Part shown: one piece after another, positions 1 to 5,358 of the stretch
How the letters are laid out: every line of letters begins with the position of its first letter
Numbering within the stretch: position 1 is the stretch's first letter
NCBI GenBank assembly: GCA_023431185.1
Contig: JAEYXS010000128.1
Location: 1 to 8,901, forward strand
Reading direction: 5' to 3'
From: Verrucomicrobiota bacterium
GTDB taxonomy: Bacteria; Verrucomicrobiota; Verrucomicrobiia; Limisphaerales; JAEYXS01
Length of the DNA stretch: 8,901 nt
Position numbers and translations under genes: made by a program
The notes under the pieces: model-generated
Seen by the model: only the letters and a program-made list of their open reading frames with translations
What the model was told of the DNA's origin: nothing
Databases searched by the model: none

Positions 1-657
1 CCCCGCCACCCGTCGCTCTGGTGCTCGCCCATTGATCGGCAGCAAAGACACATCCACCTTGAATGGTTTCAGGATATCCTCCATCCCTTCAAACAACATC
101 GTGTCCCCGCTGTGATAGATCGTCCACGGCCCGAACTTCACCACGAACCCCAGATAAATGTGCCGTCCTTCCTTGTCCTTATCCAGCTTCTCATGCGCCG
201 CTGGAATCGCATGAAATTCAAAACCCGCCACCGCCACCTTCTCCCCCGCATCCAATCCCTTGATGCGTTCCTCAGGCAACCCCGACCGCTCCCTCACAGT
301 GACCCGATTTGCCTCCGGACACACCATCACGATGCCCGGATTCACCTTAACCAACGGCTGTAAAGTCTCCGGGTCCAGATGATCCGTATGATTATGACTC
401 GACGTCACCACATCCACGAAATCCAGTTTCTCCGGCGCGATGACCAGCTCCGTCATCCGTGTATGCGGCTTATCCGTCGCCGCATACTTCTTCGTCAAAG
501 AATCCGAAAGATACGGGTCCAACAGCAAATGCTTCCCCTGCCACTGCACCAAAAACCCGCTCTGCCCCAGCCACCAAAGGTGAAAGGAAGACTTATCAGC
601 CTGTGCCGCACGCACATCTGCGAGGAACTCCTCTCCCTGTTGTGCCGGCTTGATCAC
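1..657 (-). CDS. UlaG-like metallo-beta-lactamase-fold hydrolase, C-terminus cut by window edge
   Basis: The visible 219 residues form a metal-dependent hydrolase of the metallo-beta-lactamase superfamily, probably cytoplasmic because no signal peptide is seen. The signature HxHxDH is at residues 88-93 (SHNHTDHLD). A further histidine follows at about 155 (PAAHE) and an aspartate at 185 (YHSGDT), the usual order of metal ligands. The N-terminal WWLGQSGFLV (28-37) and LLLDPYLS strands resemble the UlaG/COG2220 branch, which includes L-ascorbate-6-phosphate lactonase; the substrate cannot be read from sequence. COG2220 proteins run to roughly 250 residues, so about 40 are probably missing beyond position 1. 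The start is GTG at 657, chosen because the frame opens there, an AGGA lies a few bases upstream (complement of 662-665), and the GTG overlaps the upstream TGA stop as GTGA. That 4-bp overlap suggests translational coupling to the methyltransferase. The fold is secure, the function open. Confidence 0.88.
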   Translation of the reverse strand, partial: MIKPAQQGEEFLADVRAAQADKSSFHLWWLGQSGFLVQWQGKHLLLDPYLSDSLTKKYAATDKPHTRMTELVIAPEKLDFVDVVTSSHNHTDHLDPETLQPLVKVNPGIVMVCPEANRVTVRERSGLPEERIKGLDAGEKVAVAGFEFHAIPAAHEKLDKDKEGRHIYLGFVVKFGPWTIYHSGDTMLFEGMEDILKPFKVDVSLLPINGRAPERRVAG

Positions 658-1685
658 GCCGTCCTCACTCGTTTCACGCCCTCCACCATGCTCACCAGCT
701 TCTTCTTCGCCGCCCAGCGCGCCGTCTGGCTCAGGCCGCAATCCGGTGCGAACACCAACTTCTCCGCCGGTGCATGCTTCAGGCACAGCTTCACGCGATT
801 CGCCACATCCTCCGCCGTCTCGATGTAATAGCTCTTCACATCGATGATACCCACCGCAACATCCATCCGCTTGGAGATGTCCGCGATCAATTCGATCTCC
901 GCGAACTCCCGGCTCGCCATCTCCACATGCATCTCGTCCGCCTTCATGTCGAGAAACGCCGGGAACATCGGGCTGATCCTTCGCGGCCCCACGGCGCGCG
1001 CCTTGTAATTCCCGAAGCACAAATGCGTGCACACCCGCGTCTTCCCCACCACGCTTTCCACAGTGCGATTGAAAATATCCACGAACCGCTTCGTATCTTC
1101 CTTGTACGCGTAGCAACTCATCGAAGGCTCATCCACACTGATCTCCTTGCACCCCGCCGCCACCAAGTCCTCCAGCTCCTTCCGCACGATCGGCAATAAC
1201 GCCTCCGTCAACGCCCAACGATCTGCATACTGCTTATTCGGCAGCAAGCGCCCGCTCAACGTGTATGGCCCCGGCACACTCGCCTTCAGCGTGACCTTGT
1301 CGCTGACCTTCAACGAAGCCGCCACCTTTTGCAGCCGCTTGAATTCTTCCACCGCACCCAAGCCCCTCGGCGCGCGCAATTCGCCCGTTACCTGATGCTT
1401 CCCACGCTGATCATGCGCTGGCGGGCCGAACTTCCGCGGCGACACCGATTCCAGCTCGATGCCTTGGATATAACCATAGAACGACAGATTGAAATCCAAC
1501 CGCGTCTGCTCGCCATCCGTGATGACATCCAGCCCCGCCGCCAATTGGTCATGCACCGCCGTGATCACCGCATCATCCTGCAACTCCGCCAGATCATCCT
1601 TCCCGAACTGCGGCAGATTGTGCGACGCGAACTCCAGCCATCCGGGAAACGGATAGCTACCGATCACTGATGTGCGAAGAGCCAT
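654..1685 (-). CDS. Core MetE-like cobalamin-independent methionine synthase (C-terminal domain only)
   Basis: A 343-residue protein matching only the catalytic C-terminal half of MetE (COG0620). MetE transfers a methyl group to homocysteine through zinc. All zinc ligand positions are recognisable: H221 and C223 (THLCFGN), E255 (EMHVEMA) and C316 (PDCGL). Homocysteine-binding landmarks are present too: I8-G9-S10 near the start, E59 in DGEQTR, and D185 in SVDEP. Full-length MetE is about 750 residues and needs its N-terminal half to use methyl-tetrahydrofolate polyglutamate. Short 'core' forms in archaea and some bacteria take methyl from a corrinoid protein or another donor; epoxyalkane:coenzyme M transferases share the fold. 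The methyl donor here is therefore unknown. ATG at 1685 leads straight into the conserved IGS strand, but no Shine-Dalgarno precedes it: the bases upstream belong to an inverted repeat of the inserted element. The stop overlaps the downstream hydrolase start (GTGA). Confidence 0.88.
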   Translation of the reverse strand: MALRTSVIGSYPFPGWLEFASHNLPQFGKDDLAELQDDAVITAVHDQLAAGLDVITDGEQTRLDFNLSFYGYIQGIELESVSPRKFGPPAHDQRGKHQVTGELRAPRGLGAVEEFKRLQKVAASLKVSDKVTLKASVPGPYTLSGRLLPNKQYADRWALTEALLPIVRKELEDLVAAGCKEISVDEPSMSCYAYKEDTKRFVDIFNRTVESVVGKTRVCTHLCFGNYKARAVGPRRISPMFPAFLDMKADEMHVEMASREFAEIELIADISKRMDVAVGIIDVKSYYIETAEDVANRVKLCLKHAPAEKLVFAPDCGLSQTARWAAKKKLVSMVEGVKRVRTA

Positions 1686-1717
1686 AAATTATGAGGTATG
1701 AATTGTGATTTATGAGG
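1686..1717 (+). repeat. Left inverted repeat of the four-helix-bundle unit
   Basis: Thirty-two bases starting directly after the methyltransferase start codon (complement of 1683-1685). From 1691 it divides into four heptamers: ATGAGGT, ATGAATT, GTGATTT, ATGAGGA. It contains the TAA stop of the four-helix-bundle gene (complement of 1710-1712). It matches the complement of 2066-2097 except at four positions. Confidence 0.85.
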
Positions 1718-2078
1718 AAGAGCTCCTCGAGCTTTTGATAATTGCACTGATGATGGCCATCAACTCGTCTGCCTCTGCCAGCAATAGCGCCATCTTCTTT
1801 TCTTTCACCGTTCCTGTCTCTAGCAGCAACTCCATCCAGTAAATCGTTTCTTCCAATTCCTTTTGTGAATCGCCCAGCTTGGAAATGAACTCTGCTTTGG
1901 ATCTGGCCCGATAAGCTTCCCGATAGTTTGCACCAACAGATGTGCCCGAACGAAAAATTTGATCACCAAGAATTCGCCCTTCGCGAGAATTAGGAAGCGT
2001 GCCGCACATCTTGATAATCCGGAGCGCGAAAAGCTTCGTTCGCACCCGCAAATCCTGCTTTTCCCCTTCATAACTCAT
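1710..2078 (-). CDS. Four-helix-bundle protein, 23S rRNA intervening-sequence protein (S23/IVP) family
   Basis: A 122-residue, helix-rich, charged protein that I recognise as the family of proteins encoded in 23S rRNA intervening sequences (TIGR02436/PF05635, annotated 'four helix bundle protein'). Landmarks are the N-terminal LFALRIIKMC helix, IFRSGTSVGANYREAYRARSKAEF at about 42-65 (the most characteristic stretch), then KLGDSQKELEETIYWMELL and a final helix DELMAIISAIIKS, ending in a serine-rich tail. The length fits the family. The biochemical role is not established. The fold is shared with the accessory Avd protein of diversity-generating retroelements, but no reverse transcriptase or variable repeat is here. 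ATG 2078 was chosen because GAGG lies 8 nt upstream. Start and stop codons both lie inside the flanking inverted repeats, and base composition is more AT-rich than the neighbours, pointing to acquisition as a unit. Confidence 0.88.
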   Translation of the reverse strand: MSYEGEKQDLRVRTKLFALRIIKMCGTLPNSREGRILGDQIFRSGTSVGANYREAYRARSKAEFISKLGDSQKELEETIYWMELLLETGTVKEKKMALLLAEADELMAIISAIIKSSRSSSS

Positions 2079-2097
2079 AATTCATACCTCATAACTT
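2066..2097 (-). repeat. Right inverted repeat of the four-helix-bundle unit
   Basis: Read on the minus strand from 2092 it is four heptamers: ATGAGGT, ATGAATT, ATGAGTT, ATGAAGG. The third supplies the ATG start codon of the four-helix-bundle gene, and the first supplies its GAGG ribosome-binding sequence. It is inverted relative to 1686-1717, with 28 of 32 positions identical. Confidence 0.85.
2087..2090 (-). promoter_or_regulatory. Ribosome binding site (GAGG) of the four-helix-bundle gene, inside the repeat
   Basis: GAGG sits 8 nt before ATG 2078. It is one of the few clear Shine-Dalgarno sites in the window and decides the start. Because it lies in the inverted repeat, pairing of the two ends in RNA would bury it. 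Confidence 0.55.
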
Positions 2098-2102
2098 GGC
2101 CC

Positions 2103-2882
2103 TCACGCTCCAATCTTTTCGTAGAGTTTGGCCAAACGGCGTGCGTGCTCGTCGTACGCAGCTTCAAACAGTTCTGTTGCCTTTTCCTTGCCTACCACTG
2201 CACCAGCCGTAAGCACTTTCGGTGGTTTGCCCGCCTTAGTGAGCCGATCCGCCACCTCCGCCTTGATCGTGTTTACCAGCAGGCACCCGCCTACCGTCGA
2301 CCCCGGAGCCACGGGTGTTTCCAAGCCTTCCAGCTTCACCATCGCATCACCCACAGGCGCGCCAGTATCCAGTACGATATCCGCAAAATCTTGCAGCTTC
2401 ATCCCGCTCGGGTGCTGGCTCTTGCTCGCCTCCGAATGCAGCCGGCTGATTATCGCCACCACCTTGATGCCGCGTTGCTTGAAGCCCTCCGCCATCTCGA
2501 TCGGCACGATGTTGCATCCGCTCGATGACACGACGAGCGCCGAGTCCTGCGGCGACAGATCGAAATTGCGCAAAATGCGCCCGGCCAAGCCGCTTACGTT
2601 CTCCAAAAACATCGCCTGCCGTTGCCCATTCGGACCTACGACAAGATTATGAAAGCTCAGCGACAGCTCCACGATGGGATTGAAGCCGGGAAAAGAACCA
2701 TACCGCGGCCACATCTCCTCCACGAGGATGCGGCTATGCCCCGAACCGAAGAGATGCACCATGCGCCCGGCCAGAATGGTCTGCGCAAAAGCATCAGCGG
2801 CTTGATGGATAAGCGATTGTTGCTGTGCCACCACTTCCACCATGGCGCGGCACTTGGATAAATATTGCTCAGTCGGACTCAC
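2103..2882 (-). CDS. SIS-domain protein, UPF0309/COG4821-like (putative phosphosugar binding)
   Basis: A 259-residue sugar-isomerase (SIS) fold protein, probably cytoplasmic. SIS domains bind phosphosugars as isomerases or regulators. The nucleotide-like loop HLFGSGHSR (43-51) and the second-strand serine motif VVSSSGCN (117-124) are the two SIS signatures. GAPVGDA (174-180) and PGSTVGGCLLVNTI (193-206) are further conserved-looking loops of the COG4821 group. There is no helix-turn-helix domain, so it is not an RpiR-type regulator. Family members often sit with sugar catabolism genes, but here the partners are a methyltransferase and a hydrolase. The start is GTG 2882, which gives the usual N-terminal helix; ATG 2843 (MVEVVAQQQ) is an alternative, and neither has a good Shine-Dalgarno. 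The GTG lies in an 18-bp inverted repeat (2877-2894). Substrate unknown. Confidence 0.85.
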   Translation of the reverse strand: MSPTEQYLSKCRAMVEVVAQQQSLIHQAADAFAQTILAGRMVHLFGSGHSRILVEEMWPRYGSFPGFNPIVELSLSFHNLVVGPNGQRQAMFLENVSGLAGRILRNFDLSPQDSALVVSSSGCNIVPIEMAEGFKQRGIKVVAIISRLHSEASKSQHPSGMKLQDFADIVLDTGAPVGDAMVKLEGLETPVAPGSTVGGCLLVNTIKAEVADRLTKAGKPPKVLTAGAVVGKEKATELFEAAYDEHARRLAKLYEKIGA

Positions 2883-2894
2883 AAATTAGTGAGT
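2877..2894. promoter_or_regulatory. Inverted repeat over the SIS gene start, possible operator
   Basis: ACTCAC-AAATTA-GTGAGT is a perfect 6-bp inverted repeat with a 6-bp spacer. It covers the GTG start codon of the SIS gene (2880-2882). Size and placement would suit a dimeric repressor site or a small mRNA hairpin that masks the start. Assignment as an operator is inference. Confidence 0.3.
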
Positions 2895-2910
2895 GCAGCC
2901 TAAAGCCCCA

Positions 2911-2922
2911 TCATCCGGATGA
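2911..2922. promoter_or_regulatory. 12-bp perfect palindrome in the divergent intergenic region
   Basis: TCATCCGGATGA reads identically on both strands and lies near the middle of the gap between the divergent SIS and flavoprotein genes, where a regulator shared by both would bind. No regulator gene is adjacent, and no convincing -10/-35 pair was found around it. Confidence 0.3.
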
Positions 2923-3020
2923 AAATATCCCTCACTCCCCCGCGCTTTGCAGTTTTGTGCCTCCGGTGAAGCATGAACTTTGCGCTTTTGAACCAGGCTT
3001 TCCGTCCGCATCATTCCCGC

Positions 3021-4418
3021 ATGAGCGCAGCGCAGTATGATTTCGACGTCATCGTCATCGGTGGTGGCAGCGGCGGTTATGCCGCCGCCCGCACCGCGGC
3101 CGCCAAAGGATTGAAGGCTGCCGTCATCGATGGTGCGGAAGAACTCAGCGGCCTCTGCATCTTGCGCGGTTGCATGCCCTCCAAGGCCCTGCTCTACGCC
3201 GCTGAAGTGAAGCACCTCGCCGAACACGGGGCCACCTGGGGTCTGCGCATCCCAGAGGTCAGCTTTGATTTCCCCGCCGTCATGGCCCGCAAGGCCGCGA
3301 TGATCAAAGACTTCGCCGACTATCGTGTGAAACAATTGCAAGACGGCCGCTTCAAACTCATTCGTGCGTATGCCCGCTTTACCGATGCGCACACCGTCGA
3401 GCTTTCCGACGGGCAAAAACTCACTGCGAAATATTTCATCATCTCCACCGGCTCCATCGTCGCTCCCCCGCCCTTGCCGGAGCTGAAAACCATCGGCTAC
3501 CTCACCAGCGATGACATCCTCGCGCTGAAGCAACTGCCCAAATCCGTCATCGTGCTGGGTGGTGGCGCCATCGCCGTGGAACTCGCGCAATTCCTCGTCC
3601 GCTTCGATGTGAAAGTCTCCCTCATCCAGCGCAGCGCGAACATCATGAGCGCATGCGACAAGGATGCCGCCGAAGTCATCGAGACGGTATTCAAAAAAGA
3701 AGGGCTGACGGTTTATACCGATACCAAGCTCAAATCCGCTTTCTCCGAGAACGGGCAAAAAGGCATCGAATTCGAGCATGACGGCAAAACCGTCCGCGTG
3801 ACAGCGCAAGAAATCTTTCACGCCCTCGGCCGCTCACCGAACACCGCCTCCCTAGCCCTCGACCAGGCCGGTGTGAAGACCGAAAAAGGCCGCATCCTCA
3901 CGGATGCCCAGCAGCGCACCAGTACGCCGCATATCTTCGCAGCGGGTGATTGCTGCGGGCCGCATGAGATCGTCCACATCGCCATCCAGCAAGGTGAGAT
4001 CGCGGTGCATAATATCGTTACCCCGGACAAGCCGCGCACGATGGATTACCGCCTCCTCATCAGCATCATCTTCACCGATCCGCAGGTGGCCATGGTGGGC
4101 CTGACCGAGAAAGCGGCACAAGCGCGGAACATCCCCTACCTCGCCGCCAGCTATCCATTCAACGATCACGGCAAATCCATGATCATGGAAGCCCTGCACG
4201 GTTTTGTGAAGCTATTGGCTGACCCTGAAACGGGCGAGATCATCGGCGGCAGTTGTGTCGGCCCTGTCGGTGGCGAACTCATCCACGAGATCGTCGCGGC
4301 GATGGCCAAGCGCATGACCGTCCATGAACTGGCCGCCATGCCGCATTATCACCCCACGCTGGCAGAGATCTGGACCTATCCGGCGGAAGAACTGGCGGAT
4401 CAAATCGTGATTCGTTAA
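3021..4418 (+). CDS. FAD/NAD(P)-dependent disulfide reductase (dihydrolipoamide dehydrogenase/mercuric reductase-like)
   Basis: A 465-residue class I pyridine nucleotide-disulfide oxidoreductase, predicted cytoplasmic homodimer. FAD-binding VIVIGGGSGGYAAAR opens the protein. The redox-active disulfide is C46-x4-C51 in GLCILRGCMPSK. The NAD(P) Rossmann motif is VIVLGGGAIAVEL, the second FAD motif is HIFAAGDCCG, and the C-terminal catalytic dyad is H444/E449 in HYHPTLAEIW. A functional thiol-disulfide reductase is therefore likely. After the second NAD(P) strand the sequence is LIQRS rather than the acidic residue of NAD-specific lipoamide dehydrogenases; MerA has ARS there and uses NADPH, so NADPH preference is plausible. 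MerA's heavy-metal N-domain and C-terminal cysteine pair are absent. No 2-oxoacid dehydrogenase genes are adjacent. I chose ATG 3021, which places the Rossmann strand at the usual distance; the in-frame ATG 2973 adds 16 unconserved-looking residues. The exact substrate is unknown. Confidence 0.88.
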   Translation: MSAAQYDFDVIVIGGGSGGYAAARTAAAKGLKAAVIDGAEELSGLCILRGCMPSKALLYAAEVKHLAEHGATWGLRIPEVSFDFPAVMARKAAMIKDFADYRVKQLQDGRFKLIRAYARFTDAHTVELSDGQKLTAKYFIISTGSIVAPPPLPELKTIGYLTSDDILALKQLPKSVIVLGGGAIAVELAQFLVRFDVKVSLIQRSANIMSACDKDAAEVIETVFKKEGLTVYTDTKLKSAFSENGQKGIEFEHDGKTVRVTAQEIFHALGRSPNTASLALDQAGVKTEKGRILTDAQQRTSTPHIFAAGDCCGPHEIVHIAIQQGEIAVHNIVTPDKPRTMDYRLLISIIFTDPQVAMVGLTEKAAQARNIPYLAASYPFNDHGKSMIMEALHGFVKLLADPETGEIIGGSCVGPVGGELIHEIVAAMAKRMTVHELAAMPHYHPTLAEIWTYPAEELADQIVIR

Positions 4419-4433
4419 ACCGCTAAAAAGATG

Positions 4434-4467
4434 AAAGGGTTGAAACGTTTTCACGCTCCAACCCTTT
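4434..4467 (-). terminator. Hairpin between convergent genes, probable terminator
   Basis: AAAGGGTTG (4434-4442) pairs perfectly with CAACCCTTT (4459-4467) around a 16-nt loop. On the minus strand the stem is followed after four bases by TTTTT (complement of 4425-4429), fitting termination of the NIPSNAP transcript. On the plus strand the stem lies just past the flavoprotein stop but lacks a T-tract, so it would work weakly at best there. Confidence 0.5.
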
Positions 4468-4493
4468 GGACAATCTGGAGACTGAGGGATGAC

Positions 4494-5291
4494 TCAGCGC
4501 ATCGGTGAATAATCCGTCGGGGCCATGAAGATGGACTTCACCCCGCCCTTGACCGTCAGCGGACCGCCGCCTTTTTCTTCCGAAGCCTTGCGGGCCGCCG
4601 TCCATTCCGCGTCACCGCCGAAAGCCTTGAAGGATTCTTTGGCCGCTTCCTGGCTCTTGTGCGCCAGGAAATAGATCAGCGTGTCCTGCGCGCCGGGCTG
4701 GTCCGCCATGGGCACCCAGTAACCGATGTTCGTCATGCCGTGCTTGGCGAACAGCTTCACCGTGTGATCGCGGAAACGCGCATTCAGATTCGCGAGATTG
4801 TTGGGCGAAGCCGTGTAAGTGCGCAGTTCGAAGACCCGGTCCGTCACTTTGCCTTCCTTGCCGCCGCCCGCTTTGCTGGCGCGGACGAGCGGTGAGTAGT
4901 CCGTGGCTTGCAGAAAGGTGGATTCCGCCTTGGCGACCAGCGCGCCGTTCTTCTCGGAATCCGCCTTGGCCTTCTTCCAAGCCGGATCATCCTGGAATTT
5001 CTGCCAGAGCGTTTCCCGCGCCTCGCGGCTCGGGTAGGCTATCATAAAATACAGTTTGTTCTCCGTATTGTTCACCGGCAACCAGTAGCCGATGCTCTCG
5101 ATGCCGTGCCGGGCAAACATCTTCAGGGTATGATCACGAAAACGGGCATGGAGATCATCCATCTTGCCGGGGTTGGCCGTGTAAACGCGCATCTCGAAGC
5201 AGCGCTTGTCCACTTCGGCAGCATGAGCGGTGACCAAGGTCGCCACGGCGCAGATCAGCGCACCGGCGAATGAAGAGATAAGTTTACGCAT
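4494..5291 (-). CDS. Secreted tandem-domain NIPSNAP family protein
   Basis: A 265-residue exported protein with two NIPSNAP domains (PF07978, dimeric alpha-beta-barrel fold), at about 31-135 and 153-264. The repeats align well: ARFRDHTLKMFARHG (49-63) recurs as ARFRDHTVKLFAKHG (171-185), each followed by IGYW, and each half closes with TDYSP. Domain one opens CFEMRVYTA and domain two VFELRTYTA. The N-terminus MRKLISSFAGALICAVATLV with an AHA/A cleavage site near 24-25 is a Sec signal peptide, so the protein should act outside the cytoplasm. I start at ATG 5291 because it begins this signal; the frame extends to ATG 5396, but that would put 35 extra residues before the signal and overlap the kinase stop. 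NIPSNAP function in bacteria is unresolved. It lies 67 bp after the kinase stop on the same strand, so co-transcription is possible. Confidence 0.85.
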   Translation of the reverse strand: MRKLISSFAGALICAVATLVTAHAAEVDKRCFEMRVYTANPGKMDDLHARFRDHTLKMFARHGIESIGYWLPVNNTENKLYFMIAYPSREARETLWQKFQDDPAWKKAKADSEKNGALVAKAESTFLQATDYSPLVRASKAGGGKEGKVTDRVFELRTYTASPNNLANLNARFRDHTVKLFAKHGMTNIGYWVPMADQPGAQDTLIYFLAHKSQEAAKESFKAFGGDAEWTAARKASEEKGGGPLTVKGGVKSIFMAPTDYSPMR

Positions 5292-5317
5292 AGGGATTAA
5301 TTGATACCCCGTATGCG
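5287..5317. promoter_or_regulatory. Imperfect hairpin over the NIPSNAP start codon
   Basis: CGCATA (5287-5292) and TATGCG (5312-5317) are inverted, with inner GGG (5293-5295) facing CCC (5307-5309) past a two-base bulge. The NIPSNAP ATG lies in one arm, so an mRNA hairpin could mask the start. There is no Shine-Dalgarno. It may be chance. Confidence 0.2.
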
Positions 5318-5358
5318 ACGGGCTGACCGCGGGATTGTCAATCAAAACCGCCGATGAC

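Larger units (their letters stand above)
1686..2097 (-). mobile_element. Inverted-repeat-bounded unit carrying a four-helix-bundle (IVP-type) gene
   Basis: A 412-bp unit with 32-bp inverted ends (1686-1717 and the complement of 2066-2097) matching at 28 of 32 positions, 16 of them consecutive (TTATGAGGTATGAATT). The one gene inside begins in the right repeat and stops in the left repeat, so the unit is essentially gene plus ends. It fills the gap between the SIS stop and the methyltransferase ATG; removing it leaves those genes about 5 bp apart in one operon. By hand count the interior is about 48% GC (57/120 at 1741-1860) against about 62% in a neighbouring line (2221-2280). Related proteins are known from intervening sequences in 23S rRNA genes, whose complementary ends form a stem. 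No target-site duplication is evident. That it moves is an inference; the repeats are directly seen. Confidence 0.6.

Noticed and set aside
1718..1736. Inverted sequence AAGAGCT-CCTCG-AGCTTTT near the end of the four-helix-bundle gene, considered as a terminator
   Set aside because: The arms have a mismatch, the stem is short, and it lies within the serine-rich coding tail with no T-tract in the gene's direction.
1710..2078. Possibility that the four-helix-bundle gene is the Avd accessory of a diversity-generating retroelement
   Set aside because: No reverse transcriptase, template repeat or variable repeat occurs in the window; the sequence resembles the IVP branch.
1959..2652. Plus-strand open frames of 189 and 174 codons opposite the SIS gene
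   Set aside because: They overlap a well-supported gene in antisense, and one runs across the inverted repeat; no motif seen.
2925..2960. A possible minus-strand promoter: CTGCAA, 17 bp, GATATT
   Set aside because: Only 3/6 and 4/6 matches to sigma-70 consensus; too weak to call in a region this rich in alternatives.
2886..3821. A 311-codon open frame antisense to the flavoprotein reductase
   Set aside because: It lies opposite a gene with complete catalytic motifs, has no recognisable domain, and is Gly/Asp/His-rich in the way typical of antisense frames in GC-rich DNA.
5331..5343. GATTG-T-CAATC odd palindrome between the kinase and NIPSNAP genes
   Set aside because: A 1-nt loop cannot form a hairpin, and the arms are too short to claim an operator.
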